Assembly (NCBI GenBank): GCA_020247305.1
Contig: JADCJE010000145.1
Location: 1-49,528, forward strand
Source of the DNA: Phycisphaerales bacterium
Lineage (GTDB): Bacteria; Planctomycetota; UBA1135; UBA2386
DNA: 49,528 nucleotides
Reading direction: 5' to 3'
Positions 8,959 to 17,149 of the stretch are shown one piece after another; the stretch's first letter is position 1, and every line of letters starts with the position of its first letter. The position numbers and the translations under genes are program-made. A model generated the notes under the pieces. That model saw nothing but the letters and a program-made list of their open reading frames with translations, did not search any database and had not been told where the DNA came from.

Positions 8959-10829
8959 CGACGACGCAGAACCAGACGCAGACGTCGACGCAGCCGGCGC
9001 CGGCGACGTGGTCGGCGGTCTTGCCGGACGCGCTGTTGTCGCTCTCGCTCGGCGCGCTCGAATTGCCCCTCGCGACCGTCGTCGCGCTGGCCGGAGCGGG
9101 CATGCACACGGTCGCGGACGTGCTGCGGGCGCCGGCGGAGGCGTTGGTAGCCGGCGGGCCGCTGGCGCACGGCCGCGCCCAGGACGTCGCCCACGCGCTG
9201 CAGCGCGCCCTGGCCGAAGGCCTCGCGCCGCGCCAGCTGACGGCCTCGGACTGGCCGACGCTCCGCAACCAGCTGCTGGCGCCGCTCGGCGAACTGGAGC
9301 GACGCTGGTTCGAGGAGATCGTCGGCGTGGTCGGCGAACCACCGACGGCCTCGACGTTGGCGCGGAGCCTGGGCATCACCGTCGCGACGTTGAACGAACG
9401 CGCCGACCGGCTGCGCGCGGCGTTCGGGGCCCTCGCGCCGGACCTCGTCGAACGACTGCACCACGAAGCTGCGACCGATCTGCGCGCCAACGACGGCGTG
9501 ATGCAGGTGGTCCACGCCGCCGTCGACAGCATCGTGCACCGCCTGGCCCGCAGCGCGCCCGAGCCGGGCTTCGGCGTGCGCCTCGTCGCCTTCCTGTTCC
9601 CGCAGGAGTGTTGCCAGGCGCGCGGGGCCCTGTTCGCGATGACCCCGCGCCGGCACCGTCGCCTGCTGCGACTGCTGCCGAACCTCGTCGCGCCGCGACG
9701 CCTGCCGAAGCCCGTGGACGAACTGCTGGAGGAACTGCGCGCGCTCGACCTGCCGACGACCCGCGGCATCCTCGTCCACGTGCTGCGGGCCAACCTGCGC
9801 GTGGCGATCGAACTCGACCCCGAGGTCGGCGAAGTCGCCGTCGCCGATCCGCGCACGCCGACGGCGCGCCTGGCGGAACTGCTCGAAGAGGCCCGCAGGC
9901 CCATGTCGGCGACCGACCTCGCGTGCGCCTACCGGGAGCGCTACCGCACGGGCTCGGTCCGCCTCGTGCGTCGCCTGCTGATGGAACGCGGGCTGTTCCT
10001 GCGCATCGGGGAAGACCTCTGGGCGTTGCGCCGCGACCACGAAGCCGCGCTCGACGCCGTCGCGCCGCTCGTCGACAAGATCGCCCGCCGCCTGTGCGCC
10101 ATGGGCGGCCGGCAGCGGGTGCCTGACCTGCTGGACGAGGACGACGCCCGCAGCGAACCCACGTTGCACTACGTGCTCGACGAACTCGCCGACGACCCGC
10201 GCGTGCGCCTGCTCGGCCGTGGCGACGCCTGCCCGGCCGGCCACCGCCAGTCGCTCGTGATGACCCGGCTGCTGGAGTCCTTCCGGCGGGCCGGCGGCGA
10301 CGTGCTGCTGGGCCGCTTCCTCGAAAACCAGCCGGAGGAACACCGCCGCCTGACCGCGCGGCTGCTGCGACGCAACCGCCTGTTCGTGCACGTGTCGCCG
10401 GATCGGGTCGACGTGCTCTCCAACTGGCCGTTCAACGCCGAACGCATGCAGCGCCTGCTGGCGCTGGTCGAGGAGCAACTGCAGCGCCGGGCCGGCTACT
10501 CGCACACGTCGGCGATCAAGGCGGCGCTCGACCTCACCGACCTCGGCGGCCCGTGGTTGACGCTGCCGCTGCTGGAGGACGTGCTGCGCCGCAACGGCCC
10601 GTTCGACGTGCTGCCCGGCGGCATCGTCGGACGCATCGAGCTCGATCTGAACGGGTTCGTGCGCCGCTCGCTGCGCGCGGCCCTGCGCAGCGCCGGCGCG
10701 ACGCTGACCGCCGAGGAGATCCTGCTGCAGCGGCCCGAACTGGCTCCGTTCGCCCCGACGGTCGAAGGCATGCTGCGCAACGATCCGATGGTGCGAACGG
10801 ACGACGACGTCCGCTTCACGATCGACTGA
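8955..10829 (+). CDS. Multi-domain DNA-binding protein: alpha-CTD-like, sigma-like HTH and winged-helix repeats
   Basis: 624 aa, cytoplasmic, no known full-length family recognised. Residues 34-88 resemble the RNA polymerase alpha-subunit C-terminal domain: SLGALELPLATVVALAGAG then HTVADVLRAPAEAL and a G-x-x-x-AQDV-x-x-AL turn. Residues 115-160 look like a sigma region 4-type helix-turn-helix (PPTASTLARSLGITVATLNER). Residues 300-360 form a winged helix (MSATDLACAYRERY...VRRLLMERGLFLRIGEDLWALRR), and weaker versions follow near 385-430 and 570-620. It ends the overlapping three-gene unit that starts with a surface lipoprotein. A transcriptional role is inferred from the folds; a DNA repair or partition role cannot be excluded. 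Its 3' end overlaps the convergent PAP2 gene by 14 bases. Confidence 0.65.
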   Translation: MTTTQNQTQTSTQPAPATWSAVLPDALLSLSLGALELPLATVVALAGAGMHTVADVLRAPAEALVAGGPLAHGRAQDVAHALQRALAEGLAPRQLTASDWPTLRNQLLAPLGELERRWFEEIVGVVGEPPTASTLARSLGITVATLNERADRLRAAFGALAPDLVERLHHEAATDLRANDGVMQVVHAAVDSIVHRLARSAPEPGFGVRLVAFLFPQECCQARGALFAMTPRRHRRLLRLLPNLVAPRRLPKPVDELLEELRALDLPTTRGILVHVLRANLRVAIELDPEVGEVAVADPRTPTARLAELLEEARRPMSATDLACAYRERYRTGSVRLVRRLLMERGLFLRIGEDLWALRRDHEAALDAVAPLVDKIARRLCAMGGRQRVPDLLDEDDARSEPTLHYVLDELADDPRVRLLGRGDACPAGHRQSLVMTRLLESFRRAGGDVLLGRFLENQPEEHRRLTARLLRRNRLFVHVSPDRVDVLSNWPFNAERMQRLLALVEEQLQRRAGYSHTSAIKAALDLTDLGGPWLTLPLLEDVLRRNGPFDVLPGGIVGRIELDLNGFVRRSLRAALRSAGATLTAEEILLQRPELAPFAPTVEGMLRNDPMVRTDDDVRFTID

Positions 10830-11733
10830 GCCCGCCCAGCGGCGGCGCGGGCGCCCAGCCGTCGCGGTCGGCGAGCTTGTCGCAACCGCGCGCCACCGGC
10901 CACGCCAGCAGCGCACCCGCGGCGACGTCGACGAGCCAGTGGTAGCGCAGCAGGACCGTGCTGACGAGCAGCAGCAGGCACGGCGTCAGCAGCCATGGCA
11001 GCCACCGGCGATTCCAACGCCAGAGGATCAGCAGGCTGGTCAACGTCATCATCGTGTGGCCGCTGGGGAAGCAGTCCCACGGGTTGGCTTCGCCGGCGTC
11101 GATCGTGGCGCGCAACGGCGCGGCGATCCAGACGCCGAGCACGTCGTGGTCGAAGGCGAGCACGCGATTGGGCCCGAGCGTCGGCACCAGCAGGTAGCCG
11201 AGGTAGCTGGCGAGGAATCCCCCGACGAGCAGCAGCACCGCGCGATCGAACGCGGCCGGTCCCGACGCCAGTCCGGCCGCGATCGCCGACAGCGCGCAGA
11301 TGCCGTAGAAGGCGCCGTAGGAGACCTGCATCGCCTCGACCAGCCACGCCGGCAGGCAGCGCACGAACGCGCCCGGATCGGCGCCCACGAGCGCGCGGTC
11401 GACGGCGAGGAACCACCATTCGTACGGTTCGGGATGCACCGCCGGCAGCAGCCAGCACAGCGCCGTGAACACCGTCGGCAAGCCGACGATGGCCAGCCCC
11501 GCGCGCGGCACGCGCGCGGCCGCCGGCGACCTGCGCGTCGCGAGCCAGCCGCAGGCGACCACCGCGGCCAGCACGACGGCGTGCACGGCGGCGCACAGCC
11601 ACGGCGCGTAGCCGTCGGAGCCGCCGCCGGGCGCGAAGACGGCCACCGCGAGGACGCAGGCGAAGTACGCGCACCAGATCCGCTCGCTCGTCGGCCGCGG
11701 CAGCGCCGACGCGACGCAAGCCCCGGCCTTCAC
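10816..11733 (-). CDS. PAP2-superfamily membrane phosphatase
   Basis: 305 aa integral membrane protein with about six hydrophobic segments. The PAP2 signature is present as GPNRVLAF, FPSGHTMMTL (central PSGH with catalytic His) and LLRYHWLVDVAAG (RxxxxxHxxxD-like with the second His and Asp). Members remove phosphate from lipid or inositol phosphates, or transfer head groups; the exact substrate is not visible. The GTG start at 11733 overlaps the smpB stop (GTGA), so it is translated with smpB. The N-terminal 25 residues are outside the first membrane helix. Confidence 0.82.
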   Translation of the reverse strand: MKAGACVASALPRPTSERIWCAYFACVLAVAVFAPGGGSDGYAPWLCAAVHAVVLAAVVACGWLATRRSPAAARVPRAGLAIVGLPTVFTALCWLLPAVHPEPYEWWFLAVDRALVGADPGAFVRCLPAWLVEAMQVSYGAFYGICALSAIAAGLASGPAAFDRAVLLLVGGFLASYLGYLLVPTLGPNRVLAFDHDVLGVWIAAPLRATIDAGEANPWDCFPSGHTMMTLTSLLILWRWNRRWLPWLLTPCLLLLVSTVLLRYHWLVDVAAGALLAWPVARGCDKLADRDGWAPAPPLGGLSRS

Positions 11734-12215
11734 GGCTGTCGCATCTCCTTGCGGACTTCCTTCGACTTGAGGTGCTCGCGCTTGTCGTGCAGCTTGCGGC
11801 CCTTGCCGACGCCGAGCGTCACCTTCGCGAAGCCGCGGCCGCCGAAGTAGACGCGCAGCGGCACGATGGTGAGCCCCTTCACCTGCGACTTCGCCTTCAG
11901 CTTGCGCAGCTCGCGCGCGTGCAGCAGGCACTTGCGCTTGCGCTTGGGCTCGTGGTTCTGGATGTTGCCGTGCGAGTACTCGGGGATCGTCGCGCCGAGC
12001 AACCACAGTTCGTCGCCGTCGAAACGGGCGAACGACTCGTCGAGGCTGATCTGGCCGCGCCGCAGCGACTTGACCTCGGTGCCCTGCAGCACGAGGCCGG
12101 CCTCGTGGCGCTCGAGGATCTCGTAGTGGAAGCGCGCCTTCTTGTTCTCGCCGACCAGCGTCTCCGCGGCGGCGGGCTTCTTGTCGCCCTGCTTCTTGTC
12201 GGCCGCTTTCTGCAT
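11730..12215 (-). CDS. smpB: SsrA-binding protein SmpB
   Basis: 161 aa. Binds tmRNA and brings it to stalled ribosomes for trans-translation. Visible motifs: KARFHYEILERHEAGLVLQGTEVKSLR at the N-terminal end of the beta barrel, ISLDESFARFDGDELWL, IPEYSHGNIQNHEPKRKRK, and the basic C-terminal tail GRKLHDKREHLKSKEVRKE that reaches the decoding centre. The ATG at 12215 is chosen; an upstream extension to 12254 adds residues not conserved in the family. The first 16 residues are Lys/Gln-rich. No ssrA gene was recognised in this window. Confidence 0.95.
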   Translation of the reverse strand: MQKAADKKQGDKKPAAAETLVGENKKARFHYEILERHEAGLVLQGTEVKSLRRGQISLDESFARFDGDELWLLGATIPEYSHGNIQNHEPKRKRKCLLHARELRKLKAKSQVKGLTIVPLRVYFGGRGFAKVTLGVGKGRKLHDKREHLKSKEVRKEMRQP

Positions 12216-12298
12216 CGGTCGGAGTTGGCTACGGCATCGCCGCAGCGGGCGCAAGCGCGTCGCAGCCGCCGTGCCGGGCGGAAACCGCCGGCAGCCGC

Positions 12299-12326
12299 TT
12301 GCATCGGTCGCGGCGGTCGCTACCTT
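12299..12326 (+). promoter_or_regulatory. Candidate promoter of tRNA-Leu
   Basis: TTGCAT at 12299-12304 and TACCTT at 12321-12326 are separated by 16 bases, and the tRNA begins 19 bases past the -10-like hexamer. The match to the sigma70 consensus is moderate, so this is a placement by spacing. Confidence 0.35.
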
Positions 12327-12344
12327 CCGCAGCCCCCACTTGTT

Positions 12345-12433
12345 GCCCAGGTGGCGGAATTGGCAGACGCACTAGGTTCAGGTCCTAGCGGGAGTAACAT
12401 CCCATGGAGGTTCAAGTCCTCTCCTGGGCACCA
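12345..12433 (+). tRNA. tRNA-Leu (anticodon CAG)
   Basis: The 7-bp acceptor stem is GCCCAGG with CCTGGGC, then discriminator A and encoded CCA (12431-12433). The anticodon stem CTAGG/CCTAG encloses loop TTCAGGT, with anticodon CAG at 12379-12381. The long variable arm (CGGGAGTAACATCCCATG region) marks a class II tRNA, and the T arm has GGTTCAAGTCC. It reads CUG codons, the dominant Leu codon in this GC-rich DNA. Confidence 0.97.
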
Positions 12434-12456
12434 TTTTCCGGCGCAGCTTCCTGCGC

Positions 12457-12568
12457 CGTCCGGTTCCTGAGCGGTCCGATTCCGAACCGGTCCGGTTCCT
12501 CAGCGGTCCGGTTCCTCAGCGGTCCGGTTCCTCAGCGGTCCGGTTCCTCAGCGGTCCGGTTCCTCAGC
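12457..12568 (+). repeat. 16-bp tandem repeat downstream of tRNA-Leu
   Basis: Seven consecutive 16-base units. The last five (12489-12568) are exact copies of GGTCCGGTTCCTCAGC; the first two (12457-12488) are diverged, and a partial eighth starts at 12569. Since 16 is not a multiple of 3, the array does not look like coding sequence. It lies 24 bases after the tRNA in an otherwise gene-free gap of 376 bases (12434-12809) that ends at the dus gene. Confidence 0.9.
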
Positions 12569-12809
12569 GGTCCGGGGCGGGTGACGCTGGTCGCGGAGGC
12601 ATTGGCCCCGGCCCGGTCGGCTCTGGTCAGTTCCGCCTCGGTCAGGCGGCCGCGAAGCCGCGCGAGCCCTCAGCCCGGTTCGGATCGCCTGCACCGAAGG
12701 GGGCCGCCGCTCGCCACCGCCGCCACGGCAATCGCACCGCTTGCGCGAACGCAGCGGGCGACGAGAGTGACCGCGTGACGCAACCCGGCACCGACAACGA
12801 GGCGGCAAC

Positions 12810-13988
12810 GTGACGCTGCGCAGCGCCCTCAACCGCGACGTCCCCGTCGCCCATCCCGGCGAGTTCGCCCCGCTGCGCATCGGCCCGCTCGTGGTCGATC
12901 CGCCGGTCGTGCTGGCACCGATGGCCGGCATCACCAACGCGCCGTTCCGCACGCTGTGCCGGCGTTACTCGCAGGATCGCTGCCTCTACGTCAGCGAGAT
13001 GATCACCGCCCGCGCCTTCGTCGAAGGGCACGCGCGCACGCTGCAGCTGGCGTCGTTCGGGCCGGACGAGACGACGCGCAAGAGCATCCAGCTCTACGGC
13101 ACCAATCCCGAAACGCTGGCCCAGGCGACGCGCATCCTGGTCGAGGAGTGGGGCGTCCACCACATCGACATGAACTTCGGCTGCCCGGTGCGCAAGGTGA
13201 CCGCCGCCGGCGGCGGCGCCGCGATCCCGGTGCGGCCAAAGCTGCTGCAGCGCATCGTGCGCAGCGTCGTCGCGAGCGCCGGCGCCGTGCCCGTGACGAT
13301 CAAGTTCCGCAAGGGCATCGACGAGTCGCTGCTGACCTACCTCGACGCCGGGCGCATCGGCGAGGGCGAGGGCGCGCGGGCCGTTGCGCTGCACGCGCGC
13401 ACGGCGGCACAGCTGTACTCCGGCGAGGCCGACTGGACCGCGATCGCGACGCTGAAGCAGCACGTGCGCAGCATCCCGGTGCTGGGCAACGGCGACGTGT
13501 TCGAGGCCTGGGACGCCCTGCGCATGCTGCGGCAGACCGGCTGCGACGGCGTCGTAGTCGGCCGCGGGTGCCTTGGCAGGCCATGGCTGTTCGGCGAACT
13601 GTGCGCGGCGCTGACCGGCCAGGAGCCGCCGCCGCCGCCGGACCTCGGCGGCGTCGTCGACGCGATGCGCGAACACGGCCGGCTGCTGGCGACGTTCTTC
13701 GGCGAGAAGAACGGCATGCAGCAGGTGCGCAAGTTCACCGGGTGGTACCTCAAGGGCTTCCCGAGCACCAAACGCCTGCTGCCGGCCCTGCACATGGTGA
13801 AGACCCTCGCCGAGTTCGAGGCCCTGCTCGCCGAACTGCCGCGCGACGTCGCCTTCCCCGAGGTCGCGCTGCGGGCGCGCCGGTGCAAGGACGCCAGCAC
13901 CCAGACGGTGTCGCTGCCCGAGGGCTTCCTGACGGCGCGCGAAGAGGACGTACAGGTCGAGGATCCGGCCGAGATGGACGGCGGCTAG
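12810..13988 (+). CDS. dusB: tRNA-dihydrouridine synthase, DusB type
   Basis: 392 aa. Reduces specific uridines of tRNA to dihydrouridine with FMN and NADPH. Seen: LAPMAGITNAPFRTLCRRY at the barrel entry, SEMITARAF, IQLYGTNPETLAQA, DMNFGCPVRKVTAAGGGAA containing the catalytic Cys, ITIKFRKG-like segment PVTIKFRKG, the HART motif as ALHARTAAQLYSG, and the FMN phosphate site IPVLGNGDV...VVVGRGCLGRPWLF. The C-terminal helical domain follows. GTG start at 12810 has GAGG seven bases upstream. The final ~40 residues are an acidic tail. The substrate position in tRNA is inferred from family resemblance. Confidence 0.92.
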   Translation: MTLRSALNRDVPVAHPGEFAPLRIGPLVVDPPVVLAPMAGITNAPFRTLCRRYSQDRCLYVSEMITARAFVEGHARTLQLASFGPDETTRKSIQLYGTNPETLAQATRILVEEWGVHHIDMNFGCPVRKVTAAGGGAAIPVRPKLLQRIVRSVVASAGAVPVTIKFRKGIDESLLTYLDAGRIGEGEGARAVALHARTAAQLYSGEADWTAIATLKQHVRSIPVLGNGDVFEAWDALRMLRQTGCDGVVVGRGCLGRPWLFGELCAALTGQEPPPPPDLGGVVDAMREHGRLLATFFGEKNGMQQVRKFTGWYLKGFPSTKRLLPALHMVKTLAEFEALLAELPRDVAFPEVALRARRCKDASTQTVSLPEGFLTAREEDVQVEDPAEMDGG

Positions 13989-14545
13989 GAGTCTGCGACG
14001 AGCGCGGCCAGTCGGCGCGCGTACTCCTCCAGCACGGCCGCGACGACCGCGACGCCCGCGCCGCCGGAGGCGACGTCCTGCGCCAGCAGTTCGGCGGCCT
14101 CCGTGGCGCCGTCGCGCAGCGCGGCGTCGAGAAGGGCCCGCGCACCCGCCGCACCGAGCGTGGCGACGCGCATGCTCACCAGCTGGTTCTGCGCCGAGAG
14201 CAGCCGGCCGAGGAAGTCGCCGAGCGACTCGTCGTCGACGGCCTCGGCGAAGCTCGGCGGCGCCTCGCCGTCGACGAGCTGCAACTGCGCGCGGGTGTGC
14301 GTCAGCACGCGTTCGCGGAGCAACCGGCGCGCGCGCACCGCGATCGCCGCGACCACGACGACGTCCGCGGCGGTCGCGCCGGCGACGGCCGCGGGCGGCG
14401 GCAGCTTGCGGCCGCCCAGGAAGCCGCCGGAGCGGCCGGCGAAGCCGCCCGCTGCGTCGACGGGACCTGCGTTGCGCACGGGTTCAGGCATGGCGGCGCC
14501 AATCGACATGATCGGCGATTCCGGACGCGGCTTGAGCGGCGCCAT
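13985..14545 (-). CDS. Hypothetical Ala/Val-rich protein
   Basis: Not recognised. 186 aa if the ATG at 14545 is used; in-frame ATGs at 14509 and 14491 are equally possible because none has a clear ribosome-binding site. The first 50 residues are Gly/Pro-rich and probably disordered (GGFAGRSGGFLGGRKLPPP). Residues 55-75 are hydrophobic (ADVVVVAAIAVRA) and could be a membrane-associated helix; the rest is predicted helical with Ala/Leu repeats. It converges on dusB, overlapping its stop by four bases, and is divergent from the kelch gene. It stands out from antisense noise by its plausible composition and by filling the gap exactly. Confidence 0.5.
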   Translation of the reverse strand: MAPLKPRPESPIMSIGAAMPEPVRNAGPVDAAGGFAGRSGGFLGGRKLPPPAAVAGATAADVVVVAAIAVRARRLLRERVLTHTRAQLQLVDGEAPPSFAEAVDDESLGDFLGRLLSAQNQLVSMRVATLGAAGARALLDAALRDGATEAAELLAQDVASGGAGVAVVAAVLEEYARRLAALVADS

Positions 14546-14641
14546 CGCGCCGATGGCTTCGGCGGTTGCCGCCGCACTGCGGACGTGGCCGGGAAACGCC
14601 GATGCCGCCCGCGTAGCCCCGCACCCACGAGGTAGACACCC

Positions 14642-16180
14642 ATGCAGCACCGCCTTCTCGCACCCATGCTCGCGCTCGCCGCCTTGGCCCCTGCCCAGAG
14701 CCAGCTCGACAAGCTGACCGCCGGGCGGCTCGGCGGCACGATCGCGATGCAGATCAGCCTCGCGCCGGCCAGCAATCTGCTGTTGCTGCTCGCGTCGCAG
14801 AACGCCGGCCCGACGCCGCTCGCCGCGATCGATCCGACGGACCCTCGGTCCCTGCAGGTCGGCAGCGAACTCGCCGCCCAGGCCGTGGTCATGATCACCT
14901 CGGCGAGCGGCGGCGCGCTGTACTCGTGCTTCGTTCCGAACAACCCGGCGCTGCACGGCTTCGCCTTCCATTGGCAGGCCGTGACGGTGAACTTCGGCAC
15001 GCCGTTCTTCGGCGCGATGACCAACTCCGTGGTGACCCTGACCGGGTCGCCGGACCAGGGCGTGCTGGCGCCGACGACGATGGCCCAGGCGCGCTCGATG
15101 GGCGTGACGATCGTCGATCGCAACAACAACGCCGCGGCGAACGACGTGCTGTTCGCCGGCGGCGGCACGGGTTCGCTGACCTCGGCGACCGGACTCGCCT
15201 CGACGGAACTCTGGGACTACCGGCGCATGCGCATGACGCCCGGACCGGCGATGACGGCGGCGCGGTCGCTGCACGCCGCCGTGCAGCTCGCGGACGGACG
15301 CACCCTGCTGATCGGCGGCGCCAATGCCGCCGGCACGGCGATCGCCGCGTGCGAGCTCTACGATCCGGTCGCCAATGCGTTCACCGCGACCGGGACGATG
15401 GCGTCGCCGCGCGTGCTGCACGCCGCCTGCCGCCTCGTCGACGGTCGCGTCATGGTCGCCGGCGGCACCAACACGCTGTTGCCGGACGTCCCGGGCGCCC
15501 TGGCCGGGGCCCTGGCGAGCGTCGAGATCTGGAACCCCGCGACCGGCGCCTGGACGACGGTCAATCCGCTCGGTGGTCGACGCCTGGCCCTGGCCCTGAC
15601 CCGGCTCCCCGACGGCCAGATCATGGCCTCGGGCGGCATCCAGTTCGCGCCCGTGTTCGGCGTGCCCAATGCCGCGACGATCAACACGGTCCAGCGCTGG
15701 AATCCGAGCACCGGCGTGTGGGCCAACGGCCCGAACATGAACCAGCCGCGCTGCGGCCACCACACCAGCCAGGCGCTGCTCGCCGACGGCCGGGTGCTGT
15801 TCACCGGCAGCTTCAACATCGCCAGCATCGCGACTGCGACCACGGCCACGCCAGGCAACGGCGCCGAGCTTTACTCGCCGGGAACCAACACGTGGACGAC
15901 GACGCCGATGCCGACGGCGCGCGTGCTGCACACGACGACGCGCCTTGGCGACGGTCGCATCGTCGTCGCCGGCGGCTCGCAGGGCACGCTGGTGGCCACG
16001 CTGCCGATCGACGACGTCGACGTCTTCAATCCGGCGACGAACGTCTGGACGACGACTCCCAACCTCACGTCACCGCGCGCCGGGCACTGCGCCGAGATCA
16101 TGCCGGACGGCACGCTCGTGCTGTTCGGCGGTCAATCGGGCGGCGGCGCCGTGACGAGCGTCGAGACGATCCGCTTCTGA
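14642..16180 (+). CDS. Secreted kelch-repeat protein
   Basis: 512 aa. Residues 1-20 are a signal peptide (MQHRLLAPMLALAALAPAQS). Residues 25-135 form a beta-rich N-terminal domain with LHGFAFHWQAVTV near its end, a type often seen in secreted planctomycete proteins (from memory). From about 150 on there are five to six kelch repeats recognisable by 'LxDGRxLxxGG...xxxELYDPxxxxWxxT', for example AACRLVDGRVMVAGGTN and TRLGDGRIVVAGGSQ, enough for a beta propeller. The start is supported by GAGGTAG eight bases upstream. Binding partner unknown; no sorting domain is seen at the C-terminus. Confidence 0.85.
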   Translation: MQHRLLAPMLALAALAPAQSQLDKLTAGRLGGTIAMQISLAPASNLLLLLASQNAGPTPLAAIDPTDPRSLQVGSELAAQAVVMITSASGGALYSCFVPNNPALHGFAFHWQAVTVNFGTPFFGAMTNSVVTLTGSPDQGVLAPTTMAQARSMGVTIVDRNNNAAANDVLFAGGGTGSLTSATGLASTELWDYRRMRMTPGPAMTAARSLHAAVQLADGRTLLIGGANAAGTAIAACELYDPVANAFTATGTMASPRVLHAACRLVDGRVMVAGGTNTLLPDVPGALAGALASVEIWNPATGAWTTVNPLGGRRLALALTRLPDGQIMASGGIQFAPVFGVPNAATINTVQRWNPSTGVWANGPNMNQPRCGHHTSQALLADGRVLFTGSFNIASIATATTATPGNGAELYSPGTNTWTTTPMPTARVLHTTTRLGDGRIVVAGGSQGTLVATLPIDDVDVFNPATNVWTTTPNLTSPRAGHCAEIMPDGTLVLFGGQSGGGAVTSVETIRF

Positions 16181-16217
16181 TCCGGCGGACGGCGCGGCCG
16201 CGCTGGCGGCCATCAGC

Positions 16218-16233
16218 GGCATCCTGGGATGCC
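16218..16233. terminator. Hairpin between convergent kelch and FAH genes
   Basis: GGCATCC and GGATGCC flank a 2-base centre (a 6-bp stem with a 4-base loop in practice). It sits in the 78-base gap between two convergent stops, so it could terminate both transcripts. No T tract is present. Confidence 0.35.
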
Positions 16234-16258
16234 CGCAGAGGCTGTGCTTTCCGAGCGC

Positions 16259-17149
16259 TCAGGGCGCAGGTTCCTTGACGACGCGATTGCGCAACACGCC
16301 GACCCGCTCGATCTCCACCTCCATCACGTCGCCAGCCACGACCGGAGAGACGCCCTCGGGCGTGCCCATCGCGACGAGGTCGCCCGGACGCAACGTCGTG
16401 ACGCGCGCCATCGCCAGCAGCGCCGGCGCGACGCCGAACACCATGGCGCTGGTGCGCGCGTCCTGGCGCACGGCGCCGTTGACGCGCATCGTGATCCGCA
16501 GGTCGCTGGCGTCGATCGCGTCGGCCGGCACGACGAACGGCCCCACCGGGCACGACGTGTCGAACGACTTGCTGCGCAGCCAGGGGTACTTCTGGTCGCG
16601 ATCCTGGCCCTGCAGCTTGCGCGCGGTGACGTCGTTGAGCAGGGTGTAGCCGGCGACGAGCGACGGCGCCGAGGCCGCGTCGAAGCGCTTGGCGCCGACG
16701 CCGGCCGGATCGTGGAAGCCGAGGACGAGGCCGAGTTCGGCCTCGTGGTCGACGCGGGAGTCGAGCCAATGCGGCACGATGACATCGTCGCCGTGCGCCG
16801 CGAGCGTGTCGGGCAGCTTGGCGAAGAAGATCGGTTCGGGGGGCGCTTCGGCGCCGAACTCCTTGGCGTGCGCGACGTAGTTCTTGGCGAGGCAGAGGAT
16901 CTTGCCGCCGCGCGGAACCGGCGGCAGGAACCGCGTCGGCGCCGGGACGGTCGGCGCCTTGGCGATGCGGGCCGCGAGGTCGGCGGCGCGCAGGCAGCCC
17001 GCGGCGAGCAGCGCGACGACGTCGAGCGGCCCGAGGTCGACGAAGCGACCGGCGGCCGGGTCGATGGCGCCGACGCGCGGGCCGCCGTCCGCGCCCACGT
17101 AACGGCACCACGCCGGCACGGCGGGCGAGGCCAGCGGCTGCGCGCTCAT
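16259..17149 (-). CDS. Fumarylacetoacetate hydrolase family protein
   Basis: 296 aa. FAH-fold enzyme acting on C-C bonds or on 2-oxo acids (hydratase, decarboxylase or acylpyruvase types). Seen: KILCLAKNYVAHAKEFG (catalytic loop), the metal site VDHEAELGLVLG with two Glu residues, GYTLLNDVTARKLQ with the Asp ligand, and the end motif LRPGDLVAMGTPEGV. The first 70 residues are the usual N-terminal extension. Its ATG overlaps the stop of the upstream alpha-toroid gene (ATGA), so the two are co-transcribed. The exact substrate cannot be read from sequence. Confidence 0.88.
   Translation of the reverse strand: MSAQPLASPAVPAWCRYVGADGGPRVGAIDPAAGRFVDLGPLDVVALLAAGCLRAADLAARIAKAPTVPAPTRFLPPVPRGGKILCLAKNYVAHAKEFGAEAPPEPIFFAKLPDTLAAHGDDVIVPHWLDSRVDHEAELGLVLGFHDPAGVGAKRFDAASAPSLVAGYTLLNDVTARKLQGQDRDQKYPWLRSKSFDTSCPVGPFVVPADAIDASDLRITMRVNGAVRQDARTSAMVFGVAPALLAMARVTTLRPGDLVAMGTPEGVSPVVAGDVMEVEIERVGVLRNRVVKEPAP

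Noticed and set aside
12345-12433. tRNA-Leu as an integration (att) site
   Set aside because: No integrase and no second copy of the tRNA 3' end are found in the window.
12457-12568. Possible CRISPR array
   Set aside because: Units are contiguous 16-mers with no spacers, and no cas gene is present.
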